Source: Treponema sp. (GTDB lineage Bacteria > Spirochaetota > Spirochaetia > Treponematales > Treponemataceae). Taken from it: a stretch of 64,000 bases of DNA. Shown here piece by piece: positions 54,210 to 62,684 of the stretch. Location: assembly GCA_024402565.1 (NCBI GenBank), contig JAKSTM010000006.1:22229-86228 (forward strand). The letters are read 5' to 3'. The translations under genes and the position numbers were made by a program. The notes beneath the pieces were generated by a model. The model worked only from the letters and a program-made list of their open reading frames with translations, did no database searches and was not told where the DNA came from. How positions within the stretch are numbered: position 1 is the stretch's first letter; every line of letters begins with the position of its first letter.

Positions 54210-55637
54210 TTAGAGTGTTGGATACTTGTTGAAGTATTCCTTTGTCATCTTGTTTACAACACCGCAAAGAACGATGAGTGAGATACAGTTAGGAATAGCC
54301 ATAAGTCCGTTGAAGATATCAGCGATTGTGAATACTGCATTTACTGTGAAGTAAGGTCCAATTGCAACAGCAGCAATGAAAATCCAGCGGAAAACAGTAA
54401 CGATTTTCATGTTTCCTTTTGCAATGTATTCAAGACATTTTTCAGAGTAGTAGTCCCAACCGAGGATAGTTGTGAATGCGAAGAATGACAGACAGAGAAC
54501 CAGAAGGAACTGAACTGAGTGACCGTCACCGCCAAGAACCTTGTTGAAAGAGTAAGCAGTAAGAGCTACACCTTTAAGATCCTGTGGGTTAGTCCAGAGA
54601 CCACCTTCCATACCACCGATTACGATTGCCAAACCTGTCATTGTACAAATGATAAGTGTATCGATTACTGTACCTGTCATGTTTACAAGTCCCTGTTCAA
54701 CAGGTTCGCTTGTCTGAACTGGAGCAGCAGCGATTGGAGCAGAACCAAGACCAGCTTCGTTAGAGAAGATACCACGAGCAATACCTTTCTGCATTGAGTC
54801 TGTAACCTGTTTAAGAACGTAACCTGCAGCACCACCAGCCATAGCTTTGAATCCGAATGCCGATTTGAAGATAAGAACAAATGCAGCAGGGATTTTTGTA
54901 GCGTTCATAATAACGATTGAAAGTCCCAGGAATACGTAGACAACAGCCATAGCTGGAACAACTTTTTCTGCAACTTTAGAAATACGTTTAAGACCACCAA
55001 GAACTACCAGAGCAACACAGATTGTTACGATTGTACCTGCAACAACTGTTGACCAAGAGTAAGCGTTAGAACCAATAGAGAATGCGATGTGAGTATTGCT
55101 TGGATCGAATGCATTGTTTACGGCAGAAGTGATACCGTTGATCTGTGTCATTGTACCGATACCAAGAAGACCTGCCAGAACTCCGAAGAGAGCGAAAAGG
55201 ATTGCAAGCCACTTCCATTTTGGTCCCATACCTTTTTCGATTGTGTAGAATGGTCCACCAAGAATATGACCGTCGTCAGCTACTTCGCGATATTTGATAG
55301 CAAGCATACATTCAGCATATTTTGTAGCTGTACCAAGAATAGCAGCAAGCCACATCCAGAAGAGAGCACCTGGCCCACCGGCTGCGATAGCTGTTGCAAC
55401 ACCGACGATATTACCTGTACCGATTGTTGCTGAAAGAGCTGTACAAAGAGCAGCAAAACCTGAAAGTTCACCTTCACCTTCATTTTTCTTGAAGATACCT
55501 TTGAAAGCGCGTCCCAGTTTTGTGAACTGGATTCCGCGAGAAGCGATTGTAACAACAAGACCTGTTACAAGAATGAGAGCAATTGTAGGGATTCCCCAAA
55601 CAATGTCATCAATTGAGTTCAGAATCTGATCAAACAT
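54210..55637 (-). CDS. Na+/alanine (glycine) symporter, AGCS family
   Basis: A 475-residue AGCS permease with about ten helices and conserved GTGNIVGVATAIAAGGPGALFWMW and FSNEAGLGSAPIAAA. It co-transports alanine or glycine with sodium. The leader holds a glycine riboswitch followed by a terminator, which argues for glycine as the physiological substrate. SD GGAAGGAA precedes the ATG. Confidence 0.94.
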   Translation of the reverse strand: MFDQILNSIDDIVWGIPTIALILVTGLVVTIASRGIQFTKLGRAFKGIFKKNEGEGELSGFAALCTALSATIGTGNIVGVATAIAAGGPGALFWMWLAAILGTATKYAECMLAIKYREVADDGHILGGPFYTIEKGMGPKWKWLAILFALFGVLAGLLGIGTMTQINGITSAVNNAFDPSNTHIAFSIGSNAYSWSTVVAGTIVTICVALVVLGGLKRISKVAEKVVPAMAVVYVFLGLSIVIMNATKIPAAFVLIFKSAFGFKAMAGGAAGYVLKQVTDSMQKGIARGIFSNEAGLGSAPIAAAPVQTSEPVEQGLVNMTGTVIDTLIICTMTGLAIVIGGMEGGLWTNPQDLKGVALTAYSFNKVLGGDGHSVQFLLVLCLSFFAFTTILGWDYYSEKCLEYIAKGNMKIVTVFRWIFIAAVAIGPYFTVNAVFTIADIFNGLMAIPNCISLIVLCGVVNKMTKEYFNKYPTL

Positions 55638-55659
55638 TATTGATTCCTTCCTGCAAGTT

Positions 55660-55690
55660 AAAAAAATAAGAGCCGTTATGCGGCTCTCTG
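55660..55690 (-). terminator. Riboswitch-controlled terminator
   Basis: On the minus strand AGAGCCG-CATAA-CGGCTCT then TATTTTTTT, between aptamer and symporter start; expression platform of the glycine riboswitch. Confidence 0.88.
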
Positions 55691-55721
55691 AAAAGTGATT
55701 TGTACAGAACAGTGTGATTTT

Positions 55722-55838
55722 CTTCTGTCCGCTTTGCCTGAGATATTTGCGCTAATCGCATTAACCCTTCGGCGCCCTGCCTCGTTGCAGGAACTCTCCA
55801 GAGAGATGGCGTAACAAAACACGTTGCACGACATCTCT
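55722..55838 (-). promoter_or_regulatory. Glycine riboswitch (single aptamer with upstream hairpin)
   Basis: On the minus strand the conserved blocks are in order: CTCTGGAGAG (complement of 55794-55803), GCGCCGAAGGG, and ATCTCAGGCAAAGCGGACAGA ending at 55722. An upstream hairpin AGAGATG...CCATCTCT could act as a ghost P0/P1 in place of a second aptamer. A -10 TATAAT is at the complement of 55842-55847. With the terminator downstream, glycine binding would be expected to switch symporter transcription. Confidence 0.88.
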
Positions 55839-55898
55839 TTCATTATAACACACAAATGTGCATATGAAAAGTTCAGGTAATACGTTAAACTACAATTT

Positions 55899-56582
55899 AT
55901 GGCAGAATTTTGTTACAAATGTTTTAAACCAAAGGCCTGTTGCCTTTGCTCATACACAAAAGAAATGGATGCAGGAATTAAATTTGTACTTTTAATGCAT
56001 CCAAAAGAAGCAAAGAAAAACCGCACCGGAACCGGACACATTGCCCGAATTTCCCTGACAGGCTGCGAAATAATCATGGGACTTGATTTTGCCGAAAACA
56101 AACGCTTGCAGGAACTGCTTCACGACGACCGTTATTTTCCTATGATGATGTTTCCGGGACCTGAAGTCTGGACTGCAAAAAAAGAAGGCTTCAAAGAAAT
56201 GCTTGGCGGCCGCATCCCTCTTCCAATCATTTTAGACTCAACATGGTGGTGCGCAAAAAAAATGATTCAGCACAATCCTTTTCTGCTGGACCTTCCTCGC
56301 CTTTCCTTTTACGGCGACTACCGTTCTATTTACACTTTCAAAAAAGAACCTGAACCTGAATACATTTCTACAGTTGAAAGCTGTTATTATCTGGTCAAAG
56401 AATTTCAGGAAAACGGAATTACAGAAAAGAACATAAATCCTGAACCAATGATGGACGCCTTCAAAGCCATGATAAAATTCCAGCTTCAGGCGGAAAACGA
56501 ACGTATCCTTGGCATCCGCCCAAATGTTCACCAGAAAGACGCAAAATATTCTAAGCTTAGAGAAATTCCGGATTTTGATTAA
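55899..56582 (+). CDS. DTW-domain protein (TapT/TuaA-like)
   Basis: A 227-residue DTW-domain protein, the family of tRNA-uridine aminocarboxypropyltransferases (acp3U). N-terminal zinc-type cysteines CYKCFKPKACCLC, then LLMHPKEAKKNRTGTGHIA, LILDSTWWCAKKM (the D-T/S-x-W motif, here DSTWW) and LSFYGDYRSIYTFKKEPEPEYISTVE. Modifies tRNA from AdoMet. TAAACT (55886-55891) lies seven bases before the ATG and no SD is seen. Confidence 0.85.
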   Translation: MAEFCYKCFKPKACCLCSYTKEMDAGIKFVLLMHPKEAKKNRTGTGHIARISLTGCEIIMGLDFAENKRLQELLHDDRYFPMMMFPGPEVWTAKKEGFKEMLGGRIPLPIILDSTWWCAKKMIQHNPFLLDLPRLSFYGDYRSIYTFKKEPEPEYISTVESCYYLVKEFQENGITEKNINPEPMMDAFKAMIKFQLQAENERILGIRPNVHQKDAKYSKLREIPDFD

Positions 56583-56585
56583 CTT

Positions 56586-56715
56586 ATGGGTGCCCAGCCT
56601 GCGGCTGACGGGCGTTCCGGGGTTCGGTAACCCTCAGCCTCCTCGCCTCCGCCTTTCGTAAAACTCAAAGCTCCGGCTCCGGTGGCCGCTTCGCGCCCCT
56701 CCATGCCCTGGCATA
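56586..56715. repeat. GC-rich palindromic spacer between convergent genes
   Basis: Contains hairpins GGGTT-CGGT-AACCC (about 56619-56632) and ATGCC-CT-GGCAT, in a G+C content far above the genes beside it. No gene or terminator T-run is seen; same character as the other GC-rich spacers. Confidence 0.5.
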
Positions 56716-56717
56716 GT

Positions 56718-57710
56718 TTAGAATGTAAAGGTGTAGTTTATACTTGCAGAAAAAAGATCAGAGGACGCACCACCTAAAAAACTGGAATCTATATTCCAAA
56801 TTTCTGAATTTTCAATAGTCGAATAATCTTCACCTTTTATAACTGGAAGCCAGTCATAAAAGCCACCCAAGGAAATCGAATGCTGCTTATTAAACTTATA
56901 TATAATTTTACTTCCTGCATAAACACCACCAAACCCATATGGTAAATCCAAATATTTTGTATATGTATTTATGTGATGATCTTCTGCCCTTACATAAGCA
57001 AAACGAAATTTCCCGAACAGATTAATTGAAAGACCAAAATCGAATTTTTTTTCTGCCTCAAATCCTAAACCAAAGAAAACCCGATTCTGCTGGTAAAAAA
57101 TTACTTTTGATGAAAAAAACAGTGACTCACCATCTTCTGAATGCCCCACTGGCTCGTCAGGATGGTGACCTCTCCAGTTTGATCCATACTTACCCCAGCC
57201 GTTTTCCCCATGAAAAGAATAAAAATCATTACTGACAAAAACTTCTGGAATTAATAAAAAACCATAGGGAAAATCAAATCTTTGTCCTACAGTAAAATCC
57301 ATTTTGTAATACGAATCCAGAAAATTATCATGTCTTGAATAATTTGTAAGCCAGTTCATTTCAGGAAACTTCTGACAATTCACCCAGTCCCGATCTACCA
57401 TCGATTTACTGCTCTTTGGAACTCCAACCTGAAAATTAAAATTACAATACATTCCCATATCGACATTCAAAGTCATTTGGGCACCCAGATATGGAATACA
57501 ATAAACATCCCAATCCAGTTCACTAAGTTTTCTTACATCAGACAGCTGTTTAGTTCCGTCCTCCCCACTTGGAATAAAAAAAACATATTCATTCACTGAA
57601 CCATTTATTATCCCAAATTCTGGAGTAAGACTTATAGAGATTTTATCAAAAGAAAATGTAAATTCCGTAAAAAAAAGAACAAACAAAGAAAGTAAAAAAA
57701 CTTTTTTCAT
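56718..57710 (-). CDS. Omptin-like outer-membrane protease
   Basis: A 330-residue exported beta-barrel resembling omptins (OmpT/Pla). Signal peptide 1-21; LSELDWDVYCIPYLG corresponds to the first conserved strand; DRDW (Asp106, Asp108) to the OmpT D83/D85 pair; TNYSRHDN to the TDHSSH loop; and YVRAEDHHINTY (Asp244, His246) to the D210/H212 catalytic pair. Final strand ends in Phe (NYTFTF), typical of BamA-inserted proteins. Active-site geometry therefore appears intact. Start chosen at 57710 for the signal peptide; it lies just inside the sstT stop, so the two are linked. Confidence 0.72.
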   Translation of the reverse strand: MKKVFLLSLFVLFFTEFTFSFDKISISLTPEFGIINGSVNEYVFFIPSGEDGTKQLSDVRKLSELDWDVYCIPYLGAQMTLNVDMGMYCNFNFQVGVPKSSKSMVDRDWVNCQKFPEMNWLTNYSRHDNFLDSYYKMDFTVGQRFDFPYGFLLIPEVFVSNDFYSFHGENGWGKYGSNWRGHHPDEPVGHSEDGESLFFSSKVIFYQQNRVFFGLGFEAEKKFDFGLSINLFGKFRFAYVRAEDHHINTYTKYLDLPYGFGGVYAGSKIIYKFNKQHSISLGGFYDWLPVIKGEDYSTIENSEIWNIDSSFLGGASSDLFSASINYTFTF

Positions 57711-57721
57711 TTCCAGCAAAA

Positions 57722-58948
57722 CTACAGCGGAAGCTCCTTGCCTTCCTTTCTCCATTGCATATATTCAGCTGTTGCTGCAAAAAGGACATCTCCTGAAGAA
57801 TTCAATGCTGTTTCTACGGAATCCTGAATCACTCCAATAATAAATCCAACAGAAACAACCTGCATAGAAACATCCTGTGGAATACCAAGAAGTGAACATG
57901 CCATTGGAATCAAAAGAAGAGAACCACCTGCAACACCTGAAGCACCACAAGCACCTAAAGTAGAAATAAAACTCAAAAGGATTGCTGTTGGAATATCTAC
58001 ATGAATTCCAAGTGTATTAGCAGCGGTCAGTGACATAATTGTAATAACGGAAGCAGCTCCGTCCATATTGATTGTTGCCCCCAAAGGAAGTGAAACAGAA
58101 TAAAGTTCTCTATTTAATCCCAGTCTTTCACAAAGATCCATATTCACAGGAATATTAGCAGCTGAACTTCTTGTAAAGAATGCTGTAATTCCACTTTCCC
58201 TAAGGCACTTAAAAACTAATGGATATGGATTTTTCTTTAAGCAGATTCCTACCATTAATGGATTCACAACAAGAGCTGTAAACAACATAGTTCCAACCAA
58301 AAGAAGAATCAGTTTTCCATAACTAGTGAAAATCGAAAGACCATTTGTACTTACTGTTCCAAAGACAATTCCCATAATTCCAAATGGTGCAAGAGAAATA
58401 ATTCCTCTGACGATTTTTGTAATTGCCTCAGAAATTGCCTTCATACCAGCTTTTCCATGTTCAGAATCAATTGATTTTAATCCAAGTCCCAGACAAATTG
58501 CCCAGAAAAGAATTGCAAGATAATTTCCGTTTGCCAGGGCGGCCACCGGATTCGAAACGATGTTTAACAAAAGATTTCTCATTACTTCCCCAATTCCACT
58601 TGGAGCAGAAAGCTCTTCTACACTTTCTGTCAATTGAATTGTCACAGGAAATATTTTTGCAGCAAAAACCGCACATACAGCAGCCAATAAAGTTGAAAAT
58701 AAATAAAGGAAAATAACTGTTCCGAATTTCTTTTTATCTGTAAAACTGGCGTTTGCAAGAGATGACATTACCAGAAAGAAAACCAGAATAGGTGCAACAC
58801 TTTTTAATGCTCCAACAAAAAGAGTCCCCAGCCCTGATATTACAGTTGCCTGAGGTACAAAAATTCCTAATAGAACACCTATTACTAATCCAATTACAAT
58901 CTTAAGAACTAGACTTGGTTTATTCCATATTTCGATTATTTTCTTCAC
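57722..58948 (-). CDS. Na+/serine-threonine symporter (SstT-like)
   Basis: A 408-residue dicarboxylate/amino-acid:cation symporter-family protein with about eight helices. PILVFFLVMSSLANASF and FFTRSSAANIPVNM (serine-rich reentrant loop) followed by GATINMDGAA are as in SstT. GTG start at 58948 with AGGAG upstream. Confidence 0.9.
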   Translation of the reverse strand: MKKIIEIWNKPSLVLKIVIGLVIGVLLGIFVPQATVISGLGTLFVGALKSVAPILVFFLVMSSLANASFTDKKKFGTVIFLYLFSTLLAAVCAVFAAKIFPVTIQLTESVEELSAPSGIGEVMRNLLLNIVSNPVAALANGNYLAILFWAICLGLGLKSIDSEHGKAGMKAISEAITKIVRGIISLAPFGIMGIVFGTVSTNGLSIFTSYGKLILLLVGTMLFTALVVNPLMVGICLKKNPYPLVFKCLRESGITAFFTRSSAANIPVNMDLCERLGLNRELYSVSLPLGATINMDGAASVITIMSLTAANTLGIHVDIPTAILLSFISTLGACGASGVAGGSLLLIPMACSLLGIPQDVSMQVVSVGFIIGVIQDSVETALNSSGDVLFAATAEYMQWRKEGKELPL

Positions 58949-59030
58949 TTTATTTCTCCTATGTTGTATGAATTTGTATTATACCCCCATTCCTGCAATA
59001 AAAAAAGTCATGTGGAATTTGAATTATTCT

Positions 59031-59918
59031 TTAAAAATCAAATTCGCCCTGGATAAAATCTGATTCTGCTTTTTTAAGTTTTTCTTTGGGAAATTCTCTC
59101 ATAAACTCAAAACATTCATTATCCACAAAAAGGTGGTTTTCTTGACAGAAGACGCGGAAAATTTTCATAAGGCGAGGATTATTGGGACTAAGAAGATTAT
59201 ATGAATTTCCGTATCGTGTTTCATAAATAGAACGAAGTCCCGGAAACAATTTATCAAAGGCTGCATAACAATATTCCCTGTCACCTTCCCGAAGTGTCAC
59301 CCCAAAATCAAATTTAATAATTCCCCGAACACCTGCATCCTTGCAATAATTTAAAATGCCATAAAGATTCTCTTCTGTATCATTCAAAAAAGGTAAAATC
59401 GGAGTCATCCAAACAATAGTCGGGATTCCACGAGCCTGCATTTCTTTTAGCACTTCATAACGACGTTTTGTTGTACAAACATTAGGTTCAATCAGTTTAC
59501 AAAGTCGTTCATCATAAGTGGTCAGTGTAATTTGTACTACGCATTTTGCTTTTTTATTTATGCGTTCCAGAAGATCTATATCCCGCATAATCATATCGGA
59601 CTTTGTCTGAATCGCCAGGCCAAACCCATAATGGTCTATAATTTCTAAGCATCGGCGGGTAAGCTTCAAGTCTTTTTCACAATGCATGTAAGGGTCACAC
59701 ATGGAACCAGTTCCTATCATACATTTTTCACGTTTACGGCGAAGTCGGTCTTCCAGAAGTTCAGGTGCATTCTGTTTTACTTCAATATCCTCAAATGGAA
59801 TCGGCGTATGATAACAGAGGCTGCGCGCATCGCAATAAATGCAACCATGCGTACAGCCTCTGTAAAGGTTCATTCCGTTTTGAGGAGATAAAATTGATTT
59901 TGCGTTTATAAAATTCAC
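59031..59918 (-). CDS. Radical SAM protein, spore-photolyase-like (Rv2578c type)
   Basis: A 295-residue radical SAM enzyme with cluster motif CTHGCIYCD (about residues 22-30), then TGSMCDPYM and IQTKSDMIMRDIDLL. This is the SPL_rSAM subgroup widespread outside spore formers, whose substrate is unknown. GTG start directly after the TAA of the upstream gene (59919-59921), indicating coupling. Confidence 0.85.
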   Translation of the reverse strand: MNFINAKSILSPQNGMNLYRGCTHGCIYCDARSLCYHTPIPFEDIEVKQNAPELLEDRLRRKREKCMIGTGSMCDPYMHCEKDLKLTRRCLEIIDHYGFGLAIQTKSDMIMRDIDLLERINKKAKCVVQITLTTYDERLCKLIEPNVCTTKRRYEVLKEMQARGIPTIVWMTPILPFLNDTEENLYGILNYCKDAGVRGIIKFDFGVTLREGDREYCYAAFDKLFPGLRSIYETRYGNSYNLLSPNNPRLMKIFRVFCQENHLFVDNECFEFMREFPKEKLKKAESDFIQGEFDF

Positions 59919-60377
59919 TTATTCCATCAAGCTTTCAAAATCAATTGCTTTTGCAATTGCAGCCCAGTTTTTTTCTACAACCTCATAGTCTTTCTGGTTG
60001 ATATAAGGTCTCTGGGCAGCCATAGGATCCATACCTTCCATTCCCATAGCCTTGTACATTTCCAAAGCGCCACTTTTTTCAACAGTCAAAACAGCAACAC
60101 AGCGGACAATCATAGCATATTTTTCAACTGTATTTGTTCCGCTAAATCCATATTTTGCAAGAATTTTTTCAGCTTTCAGATAATCGGCTTTAACGGCAAG
60201 ATAACTTGCATCCTGAGCATCATCTCCGAAAGCTTTTTCCATATCTTCATTAATGGAATTAAAGTGTTTTGCAAAGTTCTGAACATCTTTATCTGTAAGG
60301 CCTGTTGATTTTGCGTTCTGTGCAAAAAGAGATACAGTCATAAAAACTGTAAGAATCAATAAAGCAAACTTTTTCAT
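59919..60377 (-). CDS. Small exported protein of unknown function
   Basis: A 152-residue protein with a signal peptide ending LFAQ. The mature part is helical (DVQNFAKHFNSINEDMEKAFGDD, EKNWAAIAKAIDFESLME), with a single cysteine. I do not recognise the family. AGGAG precedes the ATG. Translationally coupled to the radical SAM gene. Confidence 0.7.
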   Translation of the reverse strand: MKKFALLILTVFMTVSLFAQNAKSTGLTDKDVQNFAKHFNSINEDMEKAFGDDAQDASYLAVKADYLKAEKILAKYGFSGTNTVEKYAMIVRCVAVLTVEKSGALEMYKAMGMEGMDPMAAQRPYINQKDYEVVEKNWAAIAKAIDFESLME

Positions 60378-60464
60378 TTATTTACTCCTAATAAAAAAGT
60401 ACAAAAACCATTGTACTACGGAATTTTCTAGTATAGAAATTTTATTAAGAAGATAATTCATGAA

Positions 60465-62051
60465 CTACATTTCAAAGCTCTTAAATCTTGCTTCAGCACC
60501 GTCGCCTGCGGCGAACATACCGATTACAGTTCCAACAAATCCGCCTGCTTTTTCTACAGAAAGCATAGAAGCGTCTGCGTCGGCAAGAAGAAGTTCTCCG
60601 TTGCAGTAGAAACTGAGCTTCTGAAGATTCTGTGAAACGCTCAAAGTAAAACCTGCAACTTCTGTTGGAGATGGCAAATCGGTGGTTGAGCTTGTCGAAA
60701 CCACTGGAAGTGCTTTTTCAGCCAGAACTTTGTATTCTCCCTTTTCACGGAAAAGAACCTGAACAACAAGTTTTCCACCTTTATTTACAATCTGCAGATT
60801 ATAGAAGAAATCTTCATTCTGGAAACATGAAAGACCTGCTGCATTTCCGTCATTTGGAAGTTCTGCATCCATAACCACTTCTGCATCATAAGAGAAATCG
60901 ATCTGGCGGCGTGCAACAAAACTTGCTTCTTTCAAGCTTCCAAGATCTTCAGCACCTTTAAGAACCAAAGCATTGTCATTTACAAACACTTTTTCAGGAT
61001 TGCGGTTTCTGAGCGAAATCCATTCGTAATCCAGTTCAGGTTTTGTGAACATTGTTTTACGGGCTGGAAGCTTCTTTTCAAGCTTTGCATCGTAACGGCG
61101 CAGAACGTTTCCGTCTGTGTCATATTCTTTTTCAACAAGGCCAGTCTGCCAGCTTGCCCATGGCCATTCATCTTCCCACATAACAGGAACCATGAAAGTT
61201 TCGCGTCCCATGTTGCAGAAGCGAGGACGGTTTCCATCATTTGAATAAGGTCGGCTTGCCAGAAGAACCAGCCACCATTTTCCGTTCTTATCCTGGAAAA
61301 GATCTGCGTGTCCAACATAAACAATATCAGCACCCATACCAAGATGACGGTGAGTCAAAATCGGATTAGCAGGTTTTCCAACAAATGGTTCATCAAGGGA
61401 TTTTGTACGTGCAACCATTACCGCATGTTCAGGACCTGTGCCGCCTTCTGCGTGAAGAAGGTAATACCATCCGTTGATTTTGTAGATGTGCGGACCTTCC
61501 GGCCAGATACAATCTTTAAGAGCTCCGCGCCAGATTCCTTTTGCTTCACCTTCAAGGTCGCCGTTTTCAAGATTAACTTTCTGGATATAAATTTCCCAGT
61601 TTCCGTTATATTTGCAGCCTTCTGGAGCCGGATGAGTTCCTACATACCAGCAGGTGCCGTCATCATCAAAGAAGAATGAAGGATCAATTCCGCCAGCTTT
61701 AGGCATAAAAATCGGTTTTGACCAAGGGCCTGCAGGATCTTTTGCTGTAACGAAGAAGTTTCCGCCTTCATCAACGTTTGTACAGATACAATAGAAGGTT
61801 CCGTTTGAATAACGGATACAAGGAGCAAAAAGTCCGCGGCTTGTACTCTGATTCAGGAATGTCATCTGTTCAGGGCGGTCGATTACGTTACCAATCTGTT
61901 CCCAGTTACAAAGGTCAGTACTTTTGAAAACAGGAAGGCCAGGGAAATATACAAAAGAAGAGTTTACAACGTAATAAACTCCGTCTACACAACATGCTGT
62001 TGGATCGGGATAAAAACCCGGAAGAATAGGATTCAAAATAGTTTTGTTCAT
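60465..62051 (-). CDS. GH43 xylan beta-xylosidase / arabinofuranosidase
   Basis: A 528-residue intracellular GH43 enzyme: five-bladed propeller (about 1-320; NPILPGFYPDPTACCVDGVYYVVNSSF with the catalytic Asp in DPT, IDPSFFFDDDGTCWYVG, and WPEGPHIYKINGWYYL with the acid Glu) plus a C-terminal GH43_C2-type beta-sandwich. Residues near 448-460 (PVVSTSSTTDLPSP) are encoded by a copy of the genome's dispersed palindrome, inserted in frame. TAATAT (complement of 62058-62063) is six bases before the ATG. Acts with the GH51 enzyme on arabinoxylo-oligosaccharides. Confidence 0.93.
   Translation of the reverse strand: MNKTILNPILPGFYPDPTACCVDGVYYVVNSSFVYFPGLPVFKSTDLCNWEQIGNVIDRPEQMTFLNQSTSRGLFAPCIRYSNGTFYCICTNVDEGGNFFVTAKDPAGPWSKPIFMPKAGGIDPSFFFDDDGTCWYVGTHPAPEGCKYNGNWEIYIQKVNLENGDLEGEAKGIWRGALKDCIWPEGPHIYKINGWYYLLHAEGGTGPEHAVMVARTKSLDEPFVGKPANPILTHRHLGMGADIVYVGHADLFQDKNGKWWLVLLASRPYSNDGNRPRFCNMGRETFMVPVMWEDEWPWASWQTGLVEKEYDTDGNVLRRYDAKLEKKLPARKTMFTKPELDYEWISLRNRNPEKVFVNDNALVLKGAEDLGSLKEASFVARRQIDFSYDAEVVMDAELPNDGNAAGLSCFQNEDFFYNLQIVNKGGKLVVQVLFREKGEYKVLAEKALPVVSTSSTTDLPSPTEVAGFTLSVSQNLQKLSFYCNGELLLADADASMLSVEKAGGFVGTVIGMFAAGDGAEARFKSFEM
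60682..60704. repeat. Dispersed palindromic repeat inside the GH43 coding region, copy 5
   Basis: GTGGTTGAGC-TTG-TCGAAACCAC has the same GAGCTTGTCGAA core as the intergenic copies, with changed outer arms that still pair (GTGGTT/AACCAC). It sits in a surface loop of the C-terminal domain and keeps the frame. Confidence 0.75.
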
Positions 62052-62125
62052 GTTTTCATATTAGCTTTGGTTAAACGATTTTTCTATAAGGATTTTTTCG
62101 GAATATGGTATAATTTTAATTGATC

Positions 62126-62668
62126 ATGCAAGAATTTAATAATTTTATTTTCAAAAAGGCTGAACTTTCAGACCTCAACGCCATACTTCCCATCATTGAA
62201 GATTCGAAAGCTTATCTACGCCAGAATGGAGTTGACCAATGGCAGGATGGATTTCCAAATCCCACTACTCTTTCAGACGACATAAGTACAAAACACAGTT
62301 TTGTTATTTTCTCAAAAGGAAACACAAAAACTCCAGCAAGATTTCTTGTTTTATCTCTCGAACCAGAAGAACCTTATCATCATCCCATCGAAGGAGAACT
62401 AAAACTTGAAGGTCCCTATACTACCATTCACAGAACAGCCGTGAGCAAAGAAAACCGCGGAAATGGAATTTCAAAGGCAATGTTTGCATTTTCCGAAGAT
62501 TTTGCCCTTTCTAACGGATGCAAAGTACTTCGGGTTGATACACACAAAGACAACAAAATAATGCAGCACATTCTTACACGTGAAGGATTCAACTACTGCT
62601 GTCTGGTTCAACTACCACCACAAGATAATATCAGAATGCGCCGCTTAGTTTTTGAAAAATCTATCTGA
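62126..62668 (+). CDS. GNAT-family N-acetyltransferase
   Basis: A 180-residue GNAT with acetyl-CoA motif VSKENRGNGISKAMFAF (about residues 108-124) and late DTHKDNKIMQHILTREGF. It resembles N-acetyltransferases of small molecules; the substrate is unknown. I start at ATG 62126; the frame also opens with TTG at 62120. TATAAT (62109-62114) precedes it by 11 bases and there is no ribosome site. The downstream nuclease start lies 17 bases past the stop. Confidence 0.82.
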   Translation: MQEFNNFIFKKAELSDLNAILPIIEDSKAYLRQNGVDQWQDGFPNPTTLSDDISTKHSFVIFSKGNTKTPARFLVLSLEPEEPYHHPIEGELKLEGPYTTIHRTAVSKENRGNGISKAMFAFSEDFALSNGCKVLRVDTHKDNKIMQHILTREGFNYCCLVQLPPQDNIRMRRLVFEKSI

Positions 62669-62684
62669 CATTACAGGAAACACC

